Of a stretch of DNA of 64,000 nt, positions 40,401 through 51,400 are shown piece by piece. Made by a program: the position numbers and the translations under genes. The first letter of the stretch is position 1; each line of letters opens with the position of its first letter. Under the pieces are notes generated by a model that saw nothing but the letters and a program-made list of their open reading frames with translations, was not told where the DNA came from and ran no database searches. Source of the DNA: Sapria himalayana (Eukaryota > Streptophyta > Magnoliopsida > Malpighiales > Rafflesiaceae); the NCBI GenBank assembly GCA_029783825.1, contig JAREIK010003341.1, positions 1-64,000 on the forward strand. The letters are read 5' to 3'.

Positions 40401-41210
40401 TTTGTATTTTTTTCTTCTTTCTAACATTTTGTTTGAATTAATTTTTAGTAGACTTTTATCTCGTATCAGAGACTGTGTTTGAAAAAACTTCATCTAAAGT
40501 TGGCCTCAATGAAGGGTGTGTGAGTATGTGATAGTGGTATCAAAAATTATTTTTACTTAGTCATTCATTTCCAGTCAAAAAGAAAATATTGAATCCTAGT
40601 ATTTGATATGTTTGTATGATATATTGTGAGATCTATCACAAAAAATAATATTAGAATTTTATATTCTAAATGTCAATTTGTATAAGTAAAAATTTATTTA
40701 TTTTCACTATGACATTTGGGAATATGGTTGAGTTGAAAGTTTATATAAGTCGAGATACTTTATTATCTTAATAAATAATTGTATTTATTTTAGGCAAATA
40801 TCATGTAAATCATTATTTTTGGCAAAAAGTGGCTACTAATTGAAAATTATATTTGAATTAATTGATTGAGAATTGTTAGTCTGATGTCTTGTTTAATATT
40901 TGAATTTCTAAGAAGAGTGAGATACCATGCATTCTCAAAGCACACTGGCCATGCATGGTGACTTATTTCATGTATACATTTATAATAAGTAATTATTCCA
41001 TCATCATATAATGTTCACATAAATAATATGATATTTAATTTGATTAATAATAGAGTGTACCATTTTGTTTTTTTAAAAAATGTGCATATAGTATATATAG
41101 CCAAAGTAAAAATGTGTGGGGCATGTGAAGTTTCTTATTTAGTGCTGTATATGTTTGCTCTGCATGTATATTTTTATTTGTTTACAATGAAACATGTGTA
41201 CTGATATATT
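37453..41210. other. A/T-rich non-coding stretch
   Basis: Nearly 3.8 kb of A/T-rich DNA with no protein domain, RNA gene or clear transposon terminus that I can support. Short frames at 39583-39795 (-), 39921-40118 (+) and 40308-40493 (-) lack recognisable features. I looked here for the missing C-terminal TBL exons and did not find them. A TGGTATCA word near 40,530 recalls an initiator-tRNA primer-binding site but is too short to call an LTR element. Confidence 0.6.
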
Positions 41211-41211
41211 T

Positions 41212-41975
41212 CTGTACACAAAAAACATACCAATTTATTTGTCACACATACAAAATATTAGAAATTGGCAAGAGAAGCCTGAGAGGGCTGCTCTTGCCAA
41301 AAGGTAGCTTTTTATTTATTTCTTACTGTATTAAATAATATTTTAATGTGTTATGTTTGCTTATAAAAGATTAAATAAAAAATAATATATAATGTGAGCT
41401 AACAACCATCATAGAAAATAAAAATAGGCTTTCTAATACAAAAAATTAATTTATCAGTTAAATATCGAATCGAAAAAAGTGTATAAGTGATGGTCATATC
41501 TATAATTTTTGCTAAATTTATAAGTTTCCTTCCTTCGTATTGTTTAGGTATGAATCGATGTGTATGTAAATAATATCTAAGTAAATTACTAAAATATTAG
41601 GATAAATTTCTTTGTTACACAAAAAACTTGCCATTTTTTTGTCACACATACAAAAAAAATAGAAATTATCAAAAATAATATTGTACAACTAAATGAAAAC
41701 AAAAAAATAAAACAAGACAGGACACATCATTTAATAATGACTTTCAAAATTTTGACTATGATCTAATGCTATTTTTTTCTCACACAAACTATTTGGACAT
41801 TGTGAAAAAAGCTCTCTCGGGCTGCTCTTGCCAAAATATAGCTTTATTTTAAATATCTAATCGGCAAAAATATATAAATGATGGCCTTATTTATAATTTT
41901 TGCTAAATTAATTAGTTCCCATCCATCGAATTGATTAAGTATTATTTGATGTGTATGTAAGTTTTCTTTACCAAA
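41212..41975 (+). repeat. Diverged tandem duplication (~0.39-kb unit)
   Basis: Two copies share blocks in the same order. ACACAAAAAACAT...GTCACACATACAAAA is at about 41,217 and again at about 41,614. GGGCTGCTCTTGCCAAAA is at 41,284 and 41,819. TTTATAATTTTTGCTAAATT, preceded by a GATGG-type word, is at about 41,495 and 41,890, each followed by a GATGTGTATGTAA phrase. The spacing between blocks differs (about 395 versus 535 bp), so one copy has an internal insertion or deletion. A third partial copy lies at about 45,284-45,355. Confidence 0.7.
41267..41298 (+). repeat. Short hairpin (8-bp stem)
   Basis: GGCAAGAG (41267-41274) is followed 16 bp later by CTCTTGCC (41291-41298), a perfect 8-bp inverted repeat. 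The downstream copy near 41,819 keeps only the CTCTTGCC arm. Too short to call a miRNA precursor. Confidence 0.6.
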
Positions 41976-42459
41976 TTGTCTTTTGATTGTAGTTTTCCAT
42001 AAATTATGTAATGTCAATGTCTGTAATTCTTTGTATCTCTAATCAGACTATATTTGCAATGCTAGGAATTTGTAATTGTAGCACAATTACACCAGCTAAT
42101 TATGAAAATGATTTTGTTTTAAATGATCATGAAACTATGTTATATTTTTGTTTTAACCATGTAACTTTTGTATTAGAATTATTTCTGAACTATTTTTTGT
42201 TTTTGTAATTTATTTTTGAACTTTTGAATTTCTGGCTTCCTGTTCATCTTTTATACACTCTCATTAAATTTATTGGTATAAGTGAAAATGCATAATCTAG
42301 TTTTGATGTTGTAAAGAAGATGCGTGACAATATAAAAAAAATAATCTGCAGGTATGCCAACATCCATCATCTTCACCCTCCCCCTATGAGAATCCGTGGT
42401 GTTATTCTTCAATTTCAATTAATCATTAAATGTTCTTGTTTTTTAAATTGATCTATCAG

Positions 42460-42571
42460 ATAGGCGGAAAATAATAAATGATGATAAGTTGAAAGAGCTA
42501 CTCCAGCGCAAGTATTTCACTAGTTTAGGAGTCTCAAAGTTCTTATCTACTCACTTTTTGAAGAAGGAAGA
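42460..42571 (+). pseudogene. Exon-like relic 1 of an unrecognised gene
   Basis: Bounded by a pyrimidine-rich acceptor (…CTATCAG, ending 42459) and a GTGAGC donor at 42572. The frame beginning at 42462 is open for 36 codons and has non-repetitive, protein-like composition: RRKIINDDKLKELLQRKYF, then TSLGVSKFLSTHFLKKE. It leaves two bases, which join in phase to the next exon-like segment. I do not recognise the family. It may be a host-gene fragment carried by a transposon, or the remains of a local gene. Confidence 0.5.
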
Positions 42572-42705
42572 GTGAGCAACTTGTGAGAACATTATTTTTG
42601 CCTATCTGTAGCTAAACAAAAGGAGATTTTTTTGGTGGTATCATTTTTCTTGATTCTAGTTTTGTTATTTACTTTGTCGACTAACCTAACCATGATTCTT
42701 TGCAG

Positions 42706-42774
42706 GACATCTGATGTGCAAACATTGCATCGATTTTAGAAGTTGACAACTTCAAGTGTCAAATGTTCATGCAG
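42706..42774 (+). pseudogene. Exon-like relic 2 of the same gene
   Basis: Flanked by a strong acceptor (GATTCTTTGCAG, ending 42705) and a CAG|GTTTTG donor. Joined in phase to relic 1, the first half reads TSDVQTLHRF and then meets a TAG. The second half reads LEVDNFKCQMFMQ in a frame shifted by one base. A single lost T in the TTTT run near 42,734 would explain both, so this looks like a one-base-deletion pseudogene. No family recognised. Confidence 0.5.
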
Positions 42775-42890
42775 GTTTTGGTTTTTGATTTTGATTTTGA
42801 TTTTTTTTTTGGTTTTTTGAAATGTTTTTACTGTGAAATAAAAGTTTTTGTGTTTGTGTTGGTGCAATTTGAACCTTAAAATTGATGCAG

Positions 42891-42990
42891 TTTGAGCTTG
42901 TGCCGAGAAGAGGAGAGCCAAATGTGACCAGAAGAAAGGCAAATTACTTCCTTTTAGTGCGAGCCAACACAAATTGGTATGGCCAAAATA
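42891..42990 (+). pseudogene. Exon-like relic 3 of the same gene
   Basis: Begins after an AATTGATGCAG acceptor (ending 42890) and continues in the frame left by relic 2: FELVPRRGEPNVTRRKANYF, then LLVRANTNWYGQ. After about 33 codons the composition becomes simple and H/T/S-rich, so the real end is unclear. A frame on this strand stays open to 43229, but that tail is CACA-rich low-complexity sequence. Unrecognised family. Confidence 0.45.
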
Positions 42991-43059
42991 TCTATCAGCC
43001 AAAATTTAATCAACACACTAAATCATTTTTTATTATTTTTTTAATTTTTCAGCACTATA

Positions 43060-43215
43060 TTTATTTTCCACACTACCATAACACACTACATGCATTCACT
43101 ATCCACATTTCCTCAGAAAGCATGCCACACTTCATGCATATAACTAGCCACTACCTTTCCACACACACATTCATTGAGCACACTATCACATTGCACATGC
43201 CACACTGCCACCTAA
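43060..43215 (+). repeat. CACA/CCACA-rich low-complexity segment
   Basis: Repeated CACACT, CCACAC and CATGC words give a C/A-rich upper strand unlike its surroundings. It extends an open frame artificially. Confidence 0.6.
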
Positions 43216-43588
43216 TTTATGCAGCATAAATGCAATCTCATAAATATGAGCTATGACGAGTCCACTTTACTTCCATATTTTGGTCATTTTGTTGATCTTT
43301 TTAATGAAGTATGAGCTGTAACTATTCACAATTGAAGCTAGATGCAAGTCGAGCAGAGGGCCAATAGCTAATGGTGATGTTGGGGTCAACATAGGCGCTC
43401 CTCGTGGTGCTCTGGCACTAGTGCCCAGATGCATTCTCCACTGCCCAAATGAAATACAAGTTTCATTCTCATGAAGTGCCATATGGCACTAGCAGTGGTC
43501 AGCAATCTGTTTCTGGATTCTCTCTGGTTTATGATTCCAATAGCTACTAGGTAATTATTTTATTTCTTCCATGTTCTAAAATAGTATG

Positions 43589-43705
43589 TTGGAAATACAA
43601 TATTTGTTGTATGGATGAAATTTTGCAGAATGATTGGTAAATGCTATATATATGCCACATAACTTCATAATTCTCTCAATCAGTATTCATCATGCATATT
43701 TGTTT
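43589..43705 (+). repeat. Dispersed duplicate, copy A
   Basis: Contains TATGGATGAAATTTTGCA, GAATGATTGGTAAATGCTAT and CTCTCAATCAGTATTCATCA. The same words in the same order occur at about 45,165-45,275 in direct orientation. The copies are clearly diverged. No coding content. Confidence 0.7.
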
Positions 43706-44129
43706 GAAGGTAATATAGAGATTTTCATCTAGTATCAGTCTAGGAATTGCAATGTCAGACAAGATTATGAGCAAGAGCGGCTCATCTTTAGTATACATTT
43801 AACAGTGCTAAATTTGGACTGTAGATGGATAAAGAACAAGGGAGACAACGCAGAGAGAGAATTATGGAGTTTTTTATTCTTTTTGATTATAGATAATTTC
43901 TCAATATCTTGTTTATAGTCATCATGTGGGAATCTGCAAAAATAAAATATCGAAGATACAAAATGAGCACGAATATTCCCAATGAAATGAACTTGAGTTT
44001 CATGAAATTTATATAGTTGTTGCTATTTATGATGATGTTTGTAGATTCTTAATTTTATTTTTTGATTTCTTAAACATGTATGTATTACTTACAATACTAA
44101 TTTATTACTATTTTGTAGATATCCCAACA

Positions 44130-44460
44130 CCCAACACACATGCATGTCTGCATGTATACAAACATACATGCACTTGCACACAGCACATATATGTGTTTGT
44201 ACATGCATAGATAAATACATTTATACTCACTAAGACACATACGTGTATATATGTGTGTGTTTTTGTGTGGATATATCATATATACATATGTGCATCTACA
44301 AATTCATAGATACACATGTACATACATGCATACATATATACATGATCATTAGAAATGTCTTAATAGTCATTCCACACACACATATATAGGTAGGCATATA
44401 TATACATACTTACACATAGATATGTATATATATAAATAAAGACAATTACATATACATGTA
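44130..44460 (+). repeat. Degenerate ACAT/CATG short tandem repeat
   Basis: Dense ACATAC, CATGCATG, TATATGTG and ATACATGT words form a purine/pyrimidine-alternating region of about 330 bp with many small palindromes. A 60-codon frame on the minus strand at 44097-44279 is a by-product. Confidence 0.65.
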
Positions 44461-45164
44461 TATATAAAGTTAGATCTTTTTTCTAGAATGTTAGACATGA
44501 ACTATCGGCGACAGATTTAAAGCAAGGAAATTTAATCAAAAGTGGGTCAATCAACCGTTTGTAGCACATGACAACTAGAAAATGGCTTCATAGCCATCTG
44601 CATGTTTCTTCCATTATAGAAAATCTAGAGGTTAGTTATGCTTTTTTTGCCGCTATTGATCCATCGGATAATCTGTAAATTCCTTTTTTTTGAGTGATAA
44701 TGAATGTTTTTAGAAATAAAACATGTACTCTATAACAACATAGTCTACATGTGCACTAAAATAGCATAGTGCATGTGTGCACTGCCCTTGGTGCTAAATA
44801 TGCGGTAACTATATTGTTTTGGGGAAAATGAAGTTGCCCATTGTGCATATTATGCCCTTGGTATCACTAGTTGTTTCATTTAATTTGAGGGATGCATAAA
44901 TTAGCAATTTTTTACCCCTTGCTCTATACATAATCCTAACTCATACTATGCAAACTAGGCATGCACAATAGTGTGAAAGGAGGAAAAGCTAAAAAAGTTG
45001 ATAGAAAGTTTGGTGTGTATTTGTGAGTGACACTGGTCCACTATTGGTGTCAATTAGGAGAGTTGTCGTATGTTATGAATATATAAATAAAAAATATTAT
45101 TTATATAATATTGATATTGTAGGAAGAAAATACATATCAAATAGCATCAATAATATTGCCTGAG

Positions 45165-45355
45165 TCAATATTTGTTTTATGGATGAAATTATGCACAATG
45201 ATTGGTAAATGCTATATATGTGATGCAAAACTTCGTTTTTCTCTCAGTCACTATTCATAATGCATATTGGTAAATGCTATATAAGTGATAGTCATATTTA
45301 TAATTTTTGCTAAATTAATAAGTTGTCATTCTTTGTATAGTTTAAGTTTGAATTG
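45165..45355 (+). repeat. Dispersed duplicates, copy B plus third copy of the 41-kb repeat
   Basis: The first part (45,165-45,275) matches the 43.6-kb copy (TATGGATGAAATTATGCA, ACAATGATTGGTAAATGCTA). The second part (45,284-45,355) matches the 41.5/41.9-kb repeat (GTCATATTTATAATTTTTGC, then TAAATTAATAAGTTGTCATT). The two families therefore lie side by side immediately before the tetranucleotide array resumes at 45,394. Confidence 0.65.
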
Positions 45356-45393
45356 TTGTATATGCAGGAAATGAAAGAAGTGAATTCTATTGG

Positions 45394-46572
45394 TTTATAT
45401 GTCTATCTATATATCTACCTAGATATCTATCTGTCTATATGTATATCTGCCTATTTTTTTATTTGTTTATCGATATATCTATCTGTCTATCCCTCTATCT
45501 ATATATCTATATGTTTATCTGTCTATTTGTCTATCTATCTATCTATCTATCTATCTCTGTATCTGACTATCTATCTATCTGTCTATCTATCTATCTATCT
45601 ATGTATATATCTATCTATCTAATTATATTTTTATCTGTCTATCTATTTATCTGTCTATCGATCAATCTATCCATCTATCTATATATCTTCCTATTTATCT
45701 ATCTCTCTATATGTCTATCTATCTATCTATCTATCTGTCTGTCTATCTATGTGTGTTTCTAATTATCTACCTATCTATCTATTTGTCTATAAGTCTATCA
45801 GTCTATATATCTATATGTCTATTTGTTTATCTGTCAATCAGTCTATTTGTCTATCAGTCTATTTGTCTTTATGTAAATCTATCAATCTATTAGTTTATCT
45901 ATCTATCTATCTATCGGTCTATTTATCAATCTGTCTATGTTTTTATCTGTCTATCCTTCTATCTGTCTATCTGTTTATGTGTATATCTGTATATCTATCT
46001 TCTATCTATATCTTTATTTGACTATCTTTCAATATGTCTTGTTATCTTTTTTTTATCTTTCTATATGTCTTTCGATCGATCTATCTGTCTATCAATCTAT
46101 CTATCTCATGCGTCGCCTTTTCTATTAGTCTAAATGTCTATATATCAACCCATCAATCTATATATCTTTCTATTTGTCAATCTATATATCTGACTATTTA
46201 TCTATCTATTTATCTGTCTATCTATATATCTATCTATGTTCCTATCTGTCTATCTATTTATTTTTGTATCTCTCTTTCTATCTATGTTTTAATCGATCTA
46301 TTTATCTAAATATCTATCTTTTGATCTATATATGTGTGTATCTGATTATCTACTTATCTTTCAGTATGTTTATCTGTCTATCTGTCTATATATTTATATG
46401 TCTATCAATCTATATGTTAATATAACTTTATGTAAATCTATCAATCTATTTTTCTATCTATTTGTCTATCTATATATATGTCTATCTATCAATCTATTTA
46501 TTTATCTATCTACCTATCTGTTTATCTATCAATCTATTGATCTGTCTATCTCTCTATCTATCTATTTGTGTA

Positions 46573-46605
<33 letters not shown>

Positions 46606-48042
46606 ATCTATCTATATGTTTACTTGTTTATCTATCTATATGTGTATCTGTCTATATATCTATATGTCTTTATGTCTATATGTCTATAAGTCTATCTATT
46701 TATCTATCTATTAGTAGATCTATCTATAAGTCTATATATCTATTTATCTATTTGTAGATCTGTCTATCTATCTATCTGTCTATCTTTCTTTCTCTTTTCA
46801 ATCTATATGTCTATCTATCTATCTGTCTATCTATTTATAACTATCTATTTATTTATCTATCTTTCTGTCTATATGGTCTATCTATCTATTTATCTATCTA
46901 TCTATATATCTATTTATCTATCTATATATCTATCTGTTTACTTGTTTATCTATCTATCTATCTATGTATATGTCAATATATCTATAGGTCTTTATGTCTA
47001 TATGTTTATAAGTCTATCTATCTATCTATCTATTTGTAGATCCATCTATCTATCTATCTATCTGTCTAACTTTTAATCTCTTTTCAATCTATATGTCTAT
47101 CTATCTATCTGTCTATCTGTCTATCTGTCTATCTATCTATAACTATCTATTTATCTGTCTATCTATCTTTCTGTCTATAAGGTCTATCTATCCATATGTC
47201 TATCTATCTATGTGTTTTTAGATTTTTTTATTTATTTATCTACTTGTTATCTGTCTATCTATGTATCTATCTGTCTATTTATATTTTAGTCTATCGATCT
47301 TTCTCTCTAAATATCGATCTTTCTGTCTATCCTCTATCTGCCTATCTATATATCTATCTATCTTTCTATCTGCATGTATTTCTATCTGTCTGTGCGTCTA
47401 TGTATCTCTCTGTCTGTCTGTGTGTTTGTTAGTTTATCTGTATGTCTATGTATCTATGTGTCTATTTGTTTTTCTGTCTATTTATATGTCTATCTATCCA
47501 TCTATATGTCTGTATGTCTATCTCTCTATTTATCTTTTATTCTATCTATTTGTCTATCTATATGTCTTTTTATCTGTCTATCTATATGTCTATCTTTTTT
47601 CTTTCTATATGTATGTTTGTCTATCTCTCTATTTGTCTGTCTATTTGTCTATATGTATATCTGTCTATCTATCTATCTATCTATCTTTCTATCTTTATAT
47701 CTTTCTATCTTTCTATCTATATGTCTCTCTATCTATCAACATATCTGCTTATCTACTTATATACAAATCTACCTTTATTTTTATCTGCCTCTCTTTCTAT
47801 CAGCCTATCTTTCAATTTTCCTATCTATATATCTACCTAAATGCCTATCTACTTATCTGAAAATATGCATATCTTTATATTTGCCAATCTACATATATGC
47901 CTAAATGCCTATCTACCTATCTGCATATCTGCCTATATGCCTATCTGTCCATCAACATGTCTGCCTATCTGTGTGTTAATTTGCCTATATATCTATCGAT
48001 GTGTCTAAATATCTATCTCACTGTGTCTATCCTCTATCTATA

Positions 48043-48077
<35 letters not shown>

Positions 48078-48494
48078 GTCTGTCTATGTGTTTGTCCATC
48101 GGTCTATGTGTCTTTGTGTCAATCTATATGTCTATCGATTTGTCTGTTTGTCTGTCTATCTATCTGTATGTCTGTGTGTATGTGTATCTATCTATATGTC
48201 TATCATTCTAAATATCTATTTGTCTGTCTACCTCTTAATTAATCAATCAATCAATCTATCTATCTAACTATCAACCGATCGATCAATCAATCAATCAATC
48301 TACTTATGTATCTATCTTTCTATCTACCTATCTGGCTAACTGGCTATCTGTCTATCTATCTATGTATGTATCTATCCACCTATCTATATATCTGCCTATC
48401 TAGCTATTTTGTTATATATGTATCTATCTATCTATCTATCTATGTGTATATATATATATATCTATCTGTCTATCTGTAAATCTCTCTAACTGAC
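45394..48494 (+). repeat. CTAT/CTGT tetranucleotide array, forward orientation (~3.1 kb)
   Basis: Same repeat as at 24.3-33.3 kb, with (TA)n tracts at 46575-46603 and 48047-48075 and a short AATC run at 48236-48301. From 47,370 to 48,200 the units are richer in CTGT, GTGT and ATGT than elsewhere. A non-repeat word CATGCGTCGCC at about 46,108 is an isolated interruption. Forward open frames are low-complexity by-products. Confidence 0.94.
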
Positions 48495-48499
48495 ATATA

Positions 48500-51400
48500 T
48501 ATTTAATGATAGATTGATAGAAAGGCTTATAGTCAGATCCAGAGATAGATAGATTGACAGTTTGATAGATATAAAGATAGATAGACAGATTGATTAATTG
48601 ATTGATTGATAGAGAGATAAATAGACAGATCGATAGAGAGATAGATTGATAGGTAGATAGATTGAAAGAGTGATATATAAATACAAAAATAGATAAATAT
48701 AAAATTGGCAGATAGACAAATCGACAGATTGTCAGGATAGAAAGAAAGATAGATAGATAGACAAATACACAAATATGCAGATTGACATATAGATAGATAG
48801 AGAGAGAAATAGATAAATAATTATACAAATAGATGGATAAATAAATAGACTGATAGAAAAATAGGCACATAGACAGATAGACATAAGATATATAAATAGA
48901 TATACATATAGATAGATATACATATAGATAGAAAGACAGACAAATTTATAGATTGATTTAAAGATAGATAGATATATAGATAGACTGATAGATAGACAAA
49001 TCGACAGAGATACAAATTGACCAATATATAGATAGAAAGATAGATAAAATGACTGATAGATATAAGATAGATTGATAGTTTGATAGATATAAATATAGAT
49101 AGATAGATAGATAGATAAATAGACAGATCAATAGAGAGAAGATAGATAGATAAATAGATTGAAAAAGTGATAGATAGATACACAAATATATAAATAAAAA
49201 ATTGGCAGATAGACAGATAGATAGATATACAGATTGACATATAGTAAGATAGATAGATATATAGATAGACAAATAAACAAATACACATTATAAATAGATT
49301 GACAGATAGATAAATAAAAAAATTAATTGATAGATAGATAGATAGCTAAACATATAAACAGATAGATAGAAGAAAAATAGACAAATAGATAGATAGACAG
49401 AAAAATAGATAGACAGACAAATAGATAGTTAGACAAATAGATAGATAGACAAATAGATAGATAGTCAAATAGACATATAGATTGCTATACATATAGATTG
49501 ATATAAAACTAGATAGATATACAGATAGATAGATAGATAGATAAATAGTCAGATACACATAAAGATAGAAAGATAGATAGAGAGAAATACAGATAAATAG
49601 ACAGATAGACAGATAAACAAATACAAAAATAAAGAGATAGACATAAAGATAGATAGATAGATATTTAGATAGACATATTGATAGATAGATAGACTGATAT
49701 ACAAAGAGAAAGATAGATAGATAGACAAATAGACGTATAGACAGATTGACAGTTTGATAGATAGACAAATACACAGATAGATAGATAGACTGATAAATAG
49801 ACAGATAGACAGATAGATAGACTGATCTATAGAGATACAGATAGACATATATAAAGATAGAAAGATAGATAAATAGACTGATAGACATAAGACAGTTTGA
49901 CAGATATAAAGATAAACAGATAAATTGATTAATAAATAGATAGATAGACAGATAAATAGACATATCGATAGAGAGACAGATAGATAGATAGATAGATAGA
50001 TAGATCAAAAGAGTGATAGATAGATACACAAATAGATAAATAGAAAATTGGTAGATATACAAATAGATAGATTATCAGAAAGATAGAAAGAAAAATAGAT
50101 AGATAGATCGACAGATACACAAATATGTAGATTGACATATAGATAGATAGAGAAATAGATAAACAATTATACAGATAGATGGATAGACAAATAGACTTAT
50201 AGAAAAATAGATAGGTAGATAGATAGACAGAAGATAGATAAATAAATATACATATAGATAGATATACAAATATATTGAAAAATAGACAAATTGATAGATT
50301 AATAGATAAATAAATAGACAAATAGAAAGATTGATAGATTAATTGATAGACAGATTTATTTATTAGCAGATTTATAAATTGATAGATTGATAAAAAGGCT
50401 AATAGTCAGATCAAGAGATAGACAGATATAGAGATAGATAGATTGACATATTGAAATAATGACATATAGATAGACAGATAGACTAATAGAAAAATAGAAA
50501 ATAGACAAATAGATAAAAGACAAATAGATAAATAAAGACATAGATTGATAGATAGCTAGACAGATAGACAGATATAAAAAAAACAATAGATATATCAAGA
50601 AATAGATAAATAGAGAGATAGATAGATATACATATTGACATATAGACACATGGATACAAAGATAGTCTAATAGGCACAGATAGACAGATAGACAAATTGA
50701 TAAATAGACAGATATACAACTAGACAGATAGATACATAAATAGACAAGTAAACAGATAGATAGATAGATATATAGATTAATAGATTGATAGATAGATAAT
50801 TGGATAGATTGACAAATTGACATATTGACATATTCAAATATTGACAAATTGGAAAATTGATAGATTGACAGAAAGATTGATATACAGATCAAGAGATAGA
50901 TAGATAGATAGATAGATTGATTGATTGATTGACAAATAGATAGATAGACAGATAGAGACATAGACAGAAAGATAGATACATAGACAGAAAGATAGATAGA
51001 TAGATAGATGGACATATATACAAATAGTTAGATAAAAGTACATATAAATAAATAGATAGATATACATCTAGACAGATAGATAGATATATTGAATGAATGA
51101 TAAATAGATAAACATACAGATAAATATATAAATAGACAATTAGATAGAATGGCAGATAGATTGAAAGATAGATAGATAGATAGACATATAGATAGATAGA
51201 CATATAGGTAGATAGACACATAGATAGATAGGCAGATAGATAGATAGACAGATAGATAGATAATAGATTGATAGATAAATATACAGATTGACAGACAGAC
51301 AGATAGATAGACAGATAGACATATAGATAACTAGATTGTCATAGAGAAAGATCGATAGATATAAAGATAGACAAATAGGCAAATAGATAGATATATAGAT

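Noticed and set aside
40140..40560. Possible Ty1/copia LTR with a TGGTATCA primer-binding site
   Set aside because: Only eight bases match the initiator-tRNA motif. No paired LTR, TG...CA ends, or gag/pol sequence could be found.
41267..41298. Hairpin considered as a miRNA precursor
   Set aside because: The stem is only 8 bp and is not conserved in the neighbouring duplicate.
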